This document shows, in pieces, positions 1 through 6,839 of a stretch of DNA of 25,099 nt. The notes beneath the pieces were generated by a model. That model was not told where the DNA came from. It saw only the letters and a list, made by a program, of their open reading frames with translations, and did not search any database. This DNA comes from a virus, in the IMG/VR virus record IMGVR_UViG_3300046009_000615, positions 1 through 25,099 of that record; one strand, written 5' to 3'. The translations under genes were made by a program, and so were the position numbers. Numbering within the stretch: position 1 is the stretch's first letter; the number at the start of each line of letters is the position of its first letter.

Positions 1-1
1 G

Positions 2-148
2 ATCTTCGAGAAGAACTTTCCCGAAGGGGCTACTCTTGAAGGTGTCATGCAACTCTTCGCTGATTTCCTAGTAGCGTCTGGTTTCACCTATGTCACCAAT
101 GTTGGTTGTGTGGACACTGAGGGCAAAGAAACTTGGGGACCATATTAA
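2..148 (+). CDS. C-terminal part of an unknown phage protein (5' end outside window)
   Basis: The frame is open from the left edge and ends with TAA at 146-148; 48 residues are visible. The visible part reads IFEKNFPEGATLEGVMQLFA at its start and ends ETWGPY. It has one Cys and no recognisable motif. Its stop codon overlaps the ATG of the next gene (TAATG), so it belongs to the same coupled + strand gene run. I do not recognise a family. The coding call rests on the open frame running to the edge, the overlap with the next start and its position in a tightly packed gene array. Confidence 0.6.
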   Translation: MFEKNFPEGATLEGVMQLFADFLVASGFTYVTNVGCVDTEGKETWGPY

Positions 149-351
149 TGCTATGGTCTCCAATCATCCTTGTCTGCACTGCAACTGCTTGTGCCACCGC
201 TAGTGGTCCCGCCTTCAACACTGAGCAAGAGTGTTATATCTCTCTCATGGAGCAAGGCATCCCTGCAATGACACAGGACTATGGCAAAGATGCCGTGATT
301 GATGTGAAATGTGTCCAATGGGACCATGAGATCAAAAGTCCAAACTTCTGA
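148..351 (+). CDS. Small protein with hydrophobic N-terminus, unknown function
   Basis: This encodes 67 residues from the ATG at 148, which overlaps the preceding stop; a TTG at 133 in the same frame would add five residues but overlaps the upstream gene more. Residues 2-19 (LWSPIILVCTATACATAS) are hydrophobic and could be a membrane anchor or export signal, although no basic N-region precedes them. An A-T-A-C at 12-15 loosely resembles a lipobox. The rest is polar and carries two more Cys (positions 29 and 55). It may be a small exported or membrane-bound phage protein. Function unknown; ThyX follows after an 11-bp gap. Confidence 0.6.
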   Translation: MLWSPIILVCTATACATASGPAFNTEQECYISLMEQGIPAMTQDYGKDAVIDVKCVQWDHEIKSPNF

Positions 352-362
352 GGAGACAAACA

Positions 363-1067
363 ATGATCGAGGCTACATATATTGACCACATGGGGTCAGA
401 CCTTAGTGTGGTTAATGCGGCGCGTGTCAGTTTTGGCAAGAAGAGTGAGCCTATCAGGTGGGAATATCTTGATCTTGGGCATGTCAGTGGTGATCTTCTT
501 CCTGTGTTGAAAGAGGGAGACATAAAGCTGATCCAATATCTTGCAGACCATGGACACTACAGCCCCTTCGGTCATTGCTTCGCTTCCTTCCATGTAAAGG
601 CTCCGATCTTCGTAGCACGGCAGCTAGTGAAGCACGAATACCTTCGATGGAATGAAGTCTCTCGTCGGTATGTGGATGATGAACCTGAGTTCTATGTGCC
701 TGAAGTGTGGCGTGGGCGTAGCAAGGATAAGAAGCAAGGTTCTGATGGCGTCGTTGATGTTGATGAACACACCTTTCCTTGGGTTGATTACGGCTCTTGG
801 GGAGATTACAAAATGTATCTTGAAACGTGTGAGGCTGGATACAAATCTCTGCTTGAAAAGGGTGTAGCACCAGAGCAAGCCCGCATGGTTCTACCTCTGT
901 CAACCATGACCGAGTGGTATTGGTCGGGTAGTCTTGATGCCTTCGCCAACATGTGCAACCTCAGGCTCAAGCCTGATACACAGTTTGAGACAAGGCTTGT
1001 AGCTAATTCAATCAGCATTGACATGGCTAAGATATGGCCTGTGAGTTGGGGAGCACTTGTGAAATGA
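363..1067 (+). CDS. thyX: Flavin-dependent thymidylate synthase ThyX
   Basis: ThyX makes dTMP from dUMP using methylene-tetrahydrofolate, FAD and NADPH, supplying thymidine for phage DNA synthesis. The protein has 234 residues, normal for the family. The signature region lies at residues 90-103 (KHEYLRWNEVSRRY): NExSxRY is intact, including the conserved Ser100, Arg102 and Tyr103, but the classical RHR triplet is KHE and the signature's middle Ser (RHRxxS) is Arg95. SPFGH at 67-71 and R86-Q87 fit the N-terminal flavin-binding region. The C-terminal RMVLPLSTMTEWYWSGSLDAF block is typical. An AGGAG ribosome site lies about 8 bases before the ATG. It overlaps the next gene by 4 bases (ATGA). Confidence 0.93.
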   Translation: MIEATYIDHMGSDLSVVNAARVSFGKKSEPIRWEYLDLGHVSGDLLPVLKEGDIKLIQYLADHGHYSPFGHCFASFHVKAPIFVARQLVKHEYLRWNEVSRRYVDDEPEFYVPEVWRGRSKDKKQGSDGVVDVDEHTFPWVDYGSWGDYKMYLETCEAGYKSLLEKGVAPEQARMVLPLSTMTEWYWSGSLDAFANMCNLRLKPDTQFETRLVANSISIDMAKIWPVSWGALVK

Positions 1068-1192
1068 GTAAAATCATTGGGGCTGCGGTTGGTGGATTTC
1101 TTGGCTTATTTCTAGCTTTGTTTCTCAAAGGTTTTGTGGTTGCTCTTGGGGCAGGAGTGGCTTTGATTCTACTTGGAGTGGTTCCGCTATGA
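1064..1192 (+). CDS. Tiny Gly/Ala-rich membrane protein, 42 residues
   Basis: The ATG at 1064 overlaps the thyX stop (ATGA), and the TGA at 1190-1192 overlaps the next ATG (1189) in the same way. The product is MSKIIGAAVGGFLGLFLALF followed by a short basic turn (LKGF) and a second hydrophobic stretch ending LLGVVPL. This predicts one long or two short transmembrane helices. The exact double ATGA coupling is the main argument that it is translated. Function unknown; small phage membrane proteins include holins and inner-membrane effectors, but this one sits far from the lysis genes. Confidence 0.6.
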   Translation: MSKIIGAAVGGFLGLFLALFLKGFVVALGAGVALILLGVVPL

Positions 1193-1377
1193 GGAAGATG
1201 GTTGATCCTCCTTCTGGATGGCGATATGGCTTTCCGAAGATGCTTCCTGAGAACTTCGATCAACATAAGATCAGGGAATGGCTAGTCGAGAATGGCTATC
1301 CTCAAGAAGAGATCGACAGTCTCGGAGATTACTTCTACGTCAGATTCTGGATGGAGCCGAAACATGACGGTCAATGA
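1189..1377 (+). CDS. Conserved-looking small phage protein, unknown function
   Basis: This encodes 62 residues starting MRKMVDPPSGWRYGFPKMLP. It is rich in aromatic residues and Pro, with a central amphipathic stretch (IREWLVENGYPQEEID) and a terminal FWMEPKHDGQ. The start overlaps the stop of the 42-residue membrane protein, and its end overlaps the next gene by 14 bases. No catalytic motif or transmembrane segment is visible. I have no family assignment; the ordered composition and coupled overlaps support a real soluble protein. Confidence 0.65.
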   Translation: MRKMVDPPSGWRYGFPKMLPENFDQHKIREWLVENGYPQEEIDSLGDYFYVRFWMEPKHDGQ

Positions 1378-1696
1378 ACTGCTAGAGAAGTTTATGGAAT
1401 CCGAGTTGATGGATGAACTGGTGGCTCATCGCTTGAAGGATGACTATCAAAACGTCCTAGACTATATCAATGCTATCTGCAATCGTGCTGCCAATGGGAT
1501 CAAACTGAACAGTGCAGCGATGAATGACTTCGATAGCCTAATGGACGATCTGATTGGACTGCAACAAGTCCTACGGATGTATGTCCATGAACCTGATCTA
1601 TCTGTCCCTGCTATCCCTCACAATCTCATGGAAGATTGGGTTCAGTGGAAAAAGAAGCAGTCCTACGACAATTGGCATGAAGGCTCACCAGTATGA
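1364..1696 (+). CDS. Helical acidic protein, unknown function
   Basis: This encodes 110 residues from the ATG at 1364, chosen because a GGATGGAG ribosome site lies about 8 bases upstream; the frame is open further 5' but that part is antisensible with the previous gene. The sequence (MTVNELLEKFMESELMDELV...) is almost wholly alpha-helical, with a likely helical hairpin at residues 1-80 and a Trp-rich C-terminus (MEDWVQWKKKQSYDNW). No enzyme motif is visible. It precedes the recombination nuclease with a 4-base overlap, so a role near DNA processing is possible but unproven. Confidence 0.62.
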   Translation: MTVNELLEKFMESELMDELVAHRLKDDYQNVLDYINAICNRAANGIKLNSAAMNDFDSLMDDLIGLQQVLRMYVHEPDLSVPAIPHNLMEDWVQWKKKQSYDNWHEGSPV

Positions 1697-2544
1697 AGAC
1701 TACAGAAACTCTCGTCAGGGACATCTACAACACACTTTCAACTGGCGATGGGTGGACAGATGATATTGCACAATGGACTCTATCAAACATTGCACTCTCG
1801 TTTGCAAAGCAGTTTGGCCCCAGTGGAGGAAGTCAACGGGGTAAGTTGCGCCTATCTCAACTTGGAACTCCTTGTGAGAGACAACTCTACTATTCTACAA
1901 CTATCCCAGATAACGGCACTCCACTGGCTTCCCACACTAAGTTCAAGTTCGTATATGGCGACGTTATCGAGTCTCTGCTCTTGGGACTGTCCAAGGCATC
2001 AGGACATCTCGTTGTCGGATGTCAAGATCGGCTGGAAGTCTCAGGTGTTGTTGGGCATCGAGATTGCGTTATCGACGGAGTGCTCGTTGATGTCAAATCC
2101 GCCTCTACGCAGTCTATGGATAAGTTCCGAGACGGAAAACTCCGCTCAAACGATCCTTTTGGATACCTCTCTCAACTCTCTTCCTACCTTTGGGCCTCTC
2201 AGTCTGACCCACTTGTAACCAACAAGACCCATGCTGGCTTCCTTGTTGCAGACAAAACCCTTGGGCATATCATCTTCGAGATGTATGATCTGACCGAAGA
2301 GATGTCTCGCAAAGAAGAAGAGATCGCCCGAAAGAAGAAGATCATCAAGGCAGATAAGCCACCGCCGAGGGCATTTACCGATGTTCCTATGGGCAAGTCT
2401 GGAAACATGAAGCTGGATACCAACTGCTCCTACTGCTCCTTCAACCGTATCTGCTGGCCTAATGTCAGGGTCTTTGCCTATTCCTCTGGCCCTGTCTATC
2501 TGACCAAAGTGGATAAAGAACCAGAGGTCTTCGAGATCACATGA
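1693..2544 (+). CDS. PD-(D/E)XK exonuclease with Cas4/RecB-like Fe-S cysteines
   Basis: The 283-residue protein has the layout of Cas4/AddB-type nucleases. It shows a single early Cys (C61 in TPCERQLYY), a helix ending GDVIE (89-93), the catalytic core GHRDCVIDG...VDVKS (D124, D133, K135), a Q161...Y165 motif and a C-terminal triad C245, C248, C254. In the family the four Cys bind a 4Fe-4S cluster and the acidic residues bind Mg or Mn for single-strand end resection. It probably acts in phage recombination or DNA end processing. It is directly followed, with a 4-base overlap, by a second nuclease-fold gene, which strengthens that reading. The exact polarity and substrate cannot be inferred. 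Confidence 0.82.
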   Translation: MKTTETLVRDIYNTLSTGDGWTDDIAQWTLSNIALSFAKQFGPSGGSQRGKLRLSQLGTPCERQLYYSTTIPDNGTPLASHTKFKFVYGDVIESLLLGLSKASGHLVVGCQDRLEVSGVVGHRDCVIDGVLVDVKSASTQSMDKFRDGKLRSNDPFGYLSQLSSYLWASQSDPLVTNKTHAGFLVADKTLGHIIFEMYDLTEEMSRKEEEIARKKKIIKADKPPPRAFTDVPMGKSGNMKLDTNCSYCSFNRICWPNVRVFAYSSGPVYLTKVDKEPEVFEIT

Positions 2545-2888
2545 AACCCTCAGTCTCCAAAGCAAAGGGCAGAACCTTTCAACAGGAAGTCAGGAGAGCA
2601 TTGATGAGTGCTTTCCCTGAGTTGGAGCCTGATGACATCCGCTCTACTGCTATGGGGTCATCTGGTGAAGACTTGCAACTCTCTCCTGCTGCAAGACGTG
2701 CTCTTGGTGGTATTCAGATCGAGTGCAAACGTAAGGCCAACTTCAAGATGCTGTATGGCTGGATGGCACAAGCCAAAAGTCATGGAGAACACAAGCCAGT
2801 GCTTTTTATTCGAGCAGATCGTGAAGAGGCTCTGGCAGTTGTGCCCATGACTGACTATATCAACCTTCTAAGAGGAGAGAAACCATGA
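2541..2888 (+). CDS. Small PD-(D/E)XK nuclease, Holliday-junction-resolvase-like
   Basis: The 115-residue protein shows E16, a GSSGEDLQLSP block with D44, the ECK core (E61-C62-K63) and Q77, the order seen in small archaeal-type Hjc/VRR-like PD-(D/E)XK nucleases. The end of the fold (KPVLFIRADREEALAVVPM) is also typical. It is basic at the N-terminus (SKAKGRTFQQEVRR), which suits DNA binding. It likely resolves branched DNA in replication or packaging, or acts as an endonuclease. It overlaps the Cas4-like nuclease upstream (ATGA). No experiment-level specificity can be read from the sequence. Confidence 0.72.
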   Translation: MKPSVSKAKGRTFQQEVRRALMSAFPELEPDDIRSTAMGSSGEDLQLSPAARRALGGIQIECKRKANFKMLYGWMAQAKSHGEHKPVLFIRADREEALAVVPMTDYINLLRGEKP

Positions 2889-3136
2889 TCGTAGTCTATG
2901 ATGTGCTGTATGGTCCCATCTGGTGTGAAGACATCCCTGATTGGGACTTCGAGGAAGATGGAGAGGCTTTTGTTCTCGTCTGCAAAGTGTGGGATGAAGA
3001 TAGTAACCAACTCATCGACGAGGAAATCCTCTGTGAAACTCTCGATGAGGCACTTGACATGATAGATCACTTCAAGGTTCAGAAGAAGCCTTTCCTGATC
3101 CTTGATGATGAAGAGGCTGGAGGGTCGTTCCATTGA
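2885..3136 (+). CDS. Acidic small protein, unknown function
   Basis: The 83-residue protein is strongly acidic (DWDFEEDGEAFVLVCKVWDE...LDDEEAGG), with alternating hydrophobic strands suggesting a small alpha/beta fold. It has Cys at 14, 33 and 50 but no clear metal motif. An AGAGGAG ribosome site precedes its ATG, which overlaps the preceding stop (ATGA). It may be a DNA mimic or an accessory factor, but nothing proves this. Its stop TGA overlaps the TTG start of the phosphoesterase. Confidence 0.65.
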   Translation: MIVVYDVLYGPIWCEDIPDWDFEEDGEAFVLVCKVWDEDSNQLIDEEILCETLDEALDMIDHFKVQKKPFLILDDEEAGGSFH

Positions 3137-3912
3137 CAGGTAAAACAGCCATCGTCTACACATGTGCTCATGCTGACCCTTCTGTGGGAAATGAGCGTTT
3201 CGATTGGCTAGGGCAACTGATCGAGGACATCAAGCCTGACTATGTGATCGACTTGGGTGATGGGGCAGATATGCGATCCCTCAACACCTACGACACTCGA
3301 TACCCTCAGGCTGTTGTAGCCCAATCCTACCAGAAAGACATCGAGGCTTACAATGAAGCTATGGAGAGGGTTTGGGGACGCTTCAAGATCAGTAAGAAGA
3401 AACGTCCTTTCCGTATCGGCTTTGAGGGCAATCACGAGAACCGGATCAAGAAAGCTATCGCACACGATCCGAGGATTGAAGGCTCTCGCTACGGTATATC
3501 GTTCAGCCATCTCCAAACGGACCATTGGTTTGACGAATACCACGAATACGCTAATTCGGCCCCCGCCATTGCTGACTACGATGGCGTTTCATATGCTCAC
3601 TATTTCGGTGCTGGTAACTACGGGGCTGCTGTCAGTGGTATTCATCACGCTTACACCCTACTACAAAACCGGAACCATTCTTCTACTTGCGGCCACAGCC
3701 ATAAGCGTTCTATCTACTTCAAGGATACTGCTCACCCTCATAGCATTATCGGACTGGTGGCGGGCTGTTACAAAGGGGGAGATGAGGCTTGGGCGGGGCA
3801 ATCGAATCAAGACTGGTGGAAGGGGATCGTCATCAAGAGGGATATTTCAAACGGATGCTACGAACCTCAATTTATCTCGCTTGAGAGCCTCCGAAGGGCA
3901 TACGGTGGATAG
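3133..3912 (+). CDS. Calcineurin-like metallophosphoesterase
   Basis: The 259-residue protein has the metallophosphoesterase blocks in order: CAHADP (11-16), DLGDGAD (40-46), GFEGNHENR (96-104), YAHYF with H156 (154-158) and GHSH (187-190). These residues normally hold two metal ions for phosphoester hydrolysis. The first block is usually D-x-H; here Cys11 stands at the Asp position before H13, so one metal site may differ. The start is TTG at 3133, fused to the previous stop (TTGA), with GGAGGG about 8 bases upstream and no good downstream ATG. The substrate could be a nucleotide, nucleic acid or protein phosphate; unresolved. Confidence 0.82.
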   Translation: MTGKTAIVYTCAHADPSVGNERFDWLGQLIEDIKPDYVIDLGDGADMRSLNTYDTRYPQAVVAQSYQKDIEAYNEAMERVWGRFKISKKKRPFRIGFEGNHENRIKKAIAHDPRIEGSRYGISFSHLQTDHWFDEYHEYANSAPAIADYDGVSYAHYFGAGNYGAAVSGIHHAYTLLQNRNHSSTCGHSHKRSIYFKDTAHPHSIIGLVAGCYKGGDEAWAGQSNQDWWKGIVIKRDISNGCYEPQFISLESLRRAYGG

Positions 3913-3914
3913 AG

Positions 3915-4442
3915 ATGGGGAAACGTAGTGAGTTTGAAAGGGTAGAGAAGGACTACTACCCGACCCCTGCTAAAGCAGTAGAACCTCTGGTATGGCATCT
4001 ACCAGAGGTTTTTACTTTTGCAGAGCCTTGTGCTGGTGATGGTAGGCTGATCCATCATATCCAACAATCCAGACCAAGAGCAGAATGTGTGATGGCTGTA
4101 GACATCGAGCCTAGAAGCATAGACATCCTGCAAGGAGATGCCCTGACTTATCCTGTTCAGGCTTTCTCTGCTGACTATATCATCACTAACCCACCTTGGT
4201 CGAGAGACATCCTGCATCCGATGATCGAGAGGTTCTCTGCAATCGCTCCGACTTGGCTGTTGTTCGATGCAGACTGGGCATACACCAAACAAGCCAAACC
4301 TTTCTTTGCTTACCTGTCTGTCATACAGGTTGTAGGAAGGGTCAAATGGATCGAAGGAAGCAAGATGACCGGGAAAGACAATGCGGCTTGGTATCTGTTC
4401 AACCAGAAAGCCCCGCTAGGAGAGACTATGTTCTATGGATGA
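3915..4442 (+). CDS. DNA N6-adenine methyltransferase-like protein
   Basis: The 175-residue protein has a DYYPTPAKAVEPL leader (13-25), SAM-binding motif I AEPCAGDG (36-43), a D63 strand end (AVDIEP) and the catalytic TNPPW (91-95) of N6-adenine or amino-group methyltransferases. It is short and lacks a target-recognition domain, as many phage orphan methyltransferases do. It may protect phage DNA from host restriction. A perfect inverted repeat with a T tract lies in codons 23-32 (separate entry). The ATG lies 2 bases after the upstream stop with a purine-rich site. The tail overlaps the next small gene by 8 bases. Confidence 0.82.
   Translation: MGKRSEFERVEKDYYPTPAKAVEPLVWHLPEVFTFAEPCAGDGRLIHHIQQSRPRAECVMAVDIEPRSIDILQGDALTYPVQAFSADYIITNPPWSRDILHPMIERFSAIAPTWLLFDADWAYTKQAKPFFAYLSVIQVVGRVKWIEGSKMTGKDNAAWYLFNQKAPLGETMFYG
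3982..4019 (+). terminator. Terminator-like hairpin inside the methyltransferase coding region
   Basis: The arms AACCTCTGGTA (3982-3992) and TACCAGAGGTT (4000-4010) are perfect inverse complements with a 7-base loop (TGGCATC), followed by TTTACTTTT. This has the shape of an intrinsic terminator or attenuator reading on the + strand. It lies wholly inside an actively coding frame, so ribosomes on the message could prevent the hairpin and let transcription continue. The structure is seen; its function is inference. Confidence 0.5.
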
Positions 4443-4581
4443 AGAGCAGATCATCAAACTGCTCGACCAATACGGCTTCGAGCATATCATTGAGCACTAC
4501 AACATGACAGAGGTAGACATCCTTGTAGCCTTGGACGAGAGTGGCTATATTGACCTGTCAGAGTTCGAGGAGGAGACCTGA
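4435..4581 (+). CDS. 48-residue acidic protein, unknown function
   Basis: The ATG at 4435 lies inside the last codons of the methyltransferase (8-base overlap), and the frame ends with TGA at 4579-4581, directly abutting the GTG start of mazG. The product begins MDEEQIIKLLDQYGFEHIIE and ends DLSEFEEET. It is acidic with three short helices, somewhat like a small helix-turn-helix or helical protein. Good regular composition and tight coupling on both sides make it likely real. Function unknown. Confidence 0.62.
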   Translation: MDEEQIIKLLDQYGFEHIIEHYNMTEVDILVALDESGYIDLSEFEEET

Positions 4582-4923
4582 GTGACTGATGAAGTGAAAC
4601 TGTTTATCGGTGATATGGATGTCTATCAGGCTCAGGCCCGTAAGACTGCTATCTATCCGAGGGAATACAAGATCATCTATCCTGCTCTCGGTTTGTGTGG
4701 AGAGGTTGGAGAGGTGGCCGAGAAAGTCAAGAAATCCATCCGAGATGGACACGACCTCGATGACAAGGCTCTAGCCAAGGAACTTGGTGATGTTCTGTGG
4801 TATCTAGCTAACCTTGCAGAAGACCTTGGATATGATCTGTCCGAGATCGCTGAGATGAACTACCAAAAACTGAAGTCCCGACAAGAACGAAATACGCTAA
4901 AAGGAAACGGTGACGAACGATGA
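4582..4923 (+). CDS. mazG: MazG-like nucleotide pyrophosphohydrolase
   Basis: The 113-residue protein carries the MazG metal-binding signature: E41-V-G-E44 (EVGEVAEKVKK) and E67-L-G-D70 (ELGDVLWYLANLA), that is ExxE...ExxD with correct spacing. The family hydrolyses NTPs or dNTPs to monophosphates; phage versions may clean the dNTP pool or change alarmone levels. Single-domain length matches phage MazG. The GTG start at 4582 is supported by GAGGAGG about 8 bases upstream and by abutting the previous TGA. It overlaps the ribonucleotide reductase gene by 4 bases, linking it to dNTP metabolism. Confidence 0.9.
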   Translation: MTDEVKLFIGDMDVYQAQARKTAIYPREYKIIYPALGLCGEVGEVAEKVKKSIRDGHDLDDKALAKELGDVLWYLANLAEDLGYDLSEIAEMNYQKLKSRQERNTLKGNGDER

Positions 4924-6839
4924 ATAACTATCTGCCCACTGACTATCAAAACTTCATTGCCACATCTCGCTATGCCCGATGGCTTGATAGTGAAGGGCGT
5001 CGTGAGACTTGGGCTGAGACCGTTGGTCGATACATGACCGAGGTTGTGGGTCATAAGATTGAACGGAGCACAATGGCAGAGATTGCCAATGCGATCCTGA
5101 GCCTTGAGATCATGCCCTCTATGCGAGCCATGATGACTGCTGGCCCTGCTCTTGAGCGTGACAACACCGCTGGCTACAACTGCTCCTATCTGCCTGTGGA
5201 TGATCCCAAGTCCTTCGATGAGGCCATGTTCATCCTTCTGTGTGGCACTGGTGTGGGCTTCTCTGTGGAGCGTCAGTATGTCAGTAAGCTGCCTGATGTT
5301 CCTGATGAACTGTTCAACAGCGAAGATGTCATCGTTGTCCACGACAGCAAGGAAGGTTGGGCTAAGGCTCTTCGTAAACTGATCGCCATGCTATATGCTG
5401 GTGAAATCCCCAAGTGGGATACGTCCAAGGTTCGTCCTGCTGGTGCAAAGCTGAAAACCTTTGGCGGTCGAGCCTCTGGCCCCGGTCCCCTCGAAGAACT
5501 CTTCCGCTTCGTCATTGAGAAGTTCAAGGTTGCCAAGGGTCGTAAACTCTCTTCTATCGAGTGCCATGACATCATGTGCAAGATCGGGGAAGTTGTGGTT
5601 GTTGGTGGGGTTCGTCGTTCTGCGATGATCTCTCTGTCCAACCTCTCGGATGATCGGATGCGTCATGCCAAGTCTGGTAGTTGGTGGGAAGGCAATGGTC
5701 AACGTGCTCTGGCTAACAACTCTGTGGCCTATACAGAGAAGCCTGAGGCTGAGACCTTCATGCGTGAATGGCTGTCTCTGGTAGAAAGTAAGTCAGGTGA
5801 ACGTGGAATCTTTAACCGTCAAGCCAGTCAACGCCAAACCGCTCGCAACGGTCGTAGAGACACATCTTACGAGTTCGGGACTAACCCTTGTAGTGAGATT
5901 ATCCTCAGACCCTATCAGTTCTGCAATCTTACTGAAGTGGTTGTTCGGGCAACAGATACTATCGAAAGCCTAGAACGTAAGGTTCGTCTGGCTACCATCC
6001 TTGGCACGATCCAGTCTACTCTGACACACTTCCCTTATCTGCGGAAGATTTGGCAGAAGAACACTGAGGAAGAGCGTCTGCTTGGTGTGTCTCTCACTGG
6101 CATCATGGATAATGAAATCCTGAGTGGTGCCCGTGGTCTTGTTGATAATCGTGTGTCCCTTGCGGATGTCCTGACGAGGCTCAAGAATGTTGCTATCGCT
6201 ACTAATGCTGAGTGGGCTGAACGCCTTGGTATCCCTGCTTCTGCTGCTATCACCTGTGTTAAACCCTCAGGCACAGTCTCTCAGTTGGTTGATTCCGCTA
6301 GTGGCATTCACGCTCGCCACTCAGCCTATTATATTCGGACTGTCCGTGGCGATAACAAAGACCCTCTGACGCAATTCATGCGGGATCAAGGTATCCCCAA
6401 TGAGCCTTGCGTTATGAAGCCTGATAGCACTACTGTCTTCTCATTCCCTCAGAAGTCTCCCGAGGGTGCGATCACCCGCAACGATATGACTGCCATTGAA
6501 CAACTTGAGTTGTGGCTGACATACCAACGCTACTGGTGTGAGCATAAACCCTCGATCACTGTCACTGTAAGAGACCATGAGTGGGTGAGTGTTGGTGCTT
6601 GGGTCTATGAGCACTTTGATGAGATGTCTGGTGTGTCGTTCCTTCCTCACTCGGATCACACCTATCGTCAGGCACCTTATCAGGAGTGCAGCAAGACCGA
6701 CTACGAGATGCTTTTGTCGGTGATGCCTGAGCGCATTGATTGGGCAAAACTCTCTGACTACGAGAAAGAAGATACATCCAAAGGCACCAGCACATTTGCT
6801 TGCGTTGGTGGTAGCTGTGAGATCGTGGACCTGACATGA
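4920..6839 (+). CDS. nrdJ: Class II (adenosylcobalamin-dependent) ribonucleotide reductase
   Basis: The 639-residue enzyme converts ribonucleotides to deoxyribonucleotides. It matches the monomeric class II (RTPR-like) type: MPSMRAMMTAGPALERDN (65-82), Cys88 in YNCSY, GTGVGFSVE (109-117), the finger-loop NPCSE with the predicted thiyl Cys324 and Glu326, Cys335 in FCNL as partner of Cys88, and a C-terminal CxxxxC pair (C628, C633) that would re-reduce the active site. There is no ATP-cone domain and no NrdB partner gene beside it. It needs a B12 cofactor, so the host must make or import it. It shares ATGA overlaps with mazG upstream and a tiny basic gene downstream. Confidence 0.93.
   Translation: MNNYLPTDYQNFIATSRYARWLDSEGRRETWAETVGRYMTEVVGHKIERSTMAEIANAILSLEIMPSMRAMMTAGPALERDNTAGYNCSYLPVDDPKSFDEAMFILLCGTGVGFSVERQYVSKLPDVPDELFNSEDVIVVHDSKEGWAKALRKLIAMLYAGEIPKWDTSKVRPAGAKLKTFGGRASGPGPLEELFRFVIEKFKVAKGRKLSSIECHDIMCKIGEVVVVGGVRRSAMISLSNLSDDRMRHAKSGSWWEGNGQRALANNSVAYTEKPEAETFMREWLSLVESKSGERGIFNRQASQRQTARNGRRDTSYEFGTNPCSEIILRPYQFCNLTEVVVRATDTIESLERKVRLATILGTIQSTLTHFPYLRKIWQKNTEEERLLGVSLTGIMDNEILSGARGLVDNRVSLADVLTRLKNVAIATNAEWAERLGIPASAAITCVKPSGTVSQLVDSASGIHARHSAYYIRTVRGDNKDPLTQFMRDQGIPNEPCVMKPDSTTVFSFPQKSPEGAITRNDMTAIEQLELWLTYQRYWCEHKPSITVTVRDHEWVSVGAWVYEHFDEMSGVSFLPHSDHTYRQAPYQECSKTDYEMLLSVMPERIDWAKLSDYEKEDTSKGTSTFACVGGSCEIVDLT

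Noticed and set aside
484-903. 139-codon open frame on - strand inside thyX
   Set aside because: thyX motifs occupy the + strand; the antisense product is His/Cys-rich without structure.
1693-2544. CRISPR-associated Cas4 as part of a CRISPR system
   Set aside because: No cas1/cas2 and no repeat-spacer array nearby; the gene lies in a phage replication/recombination run.
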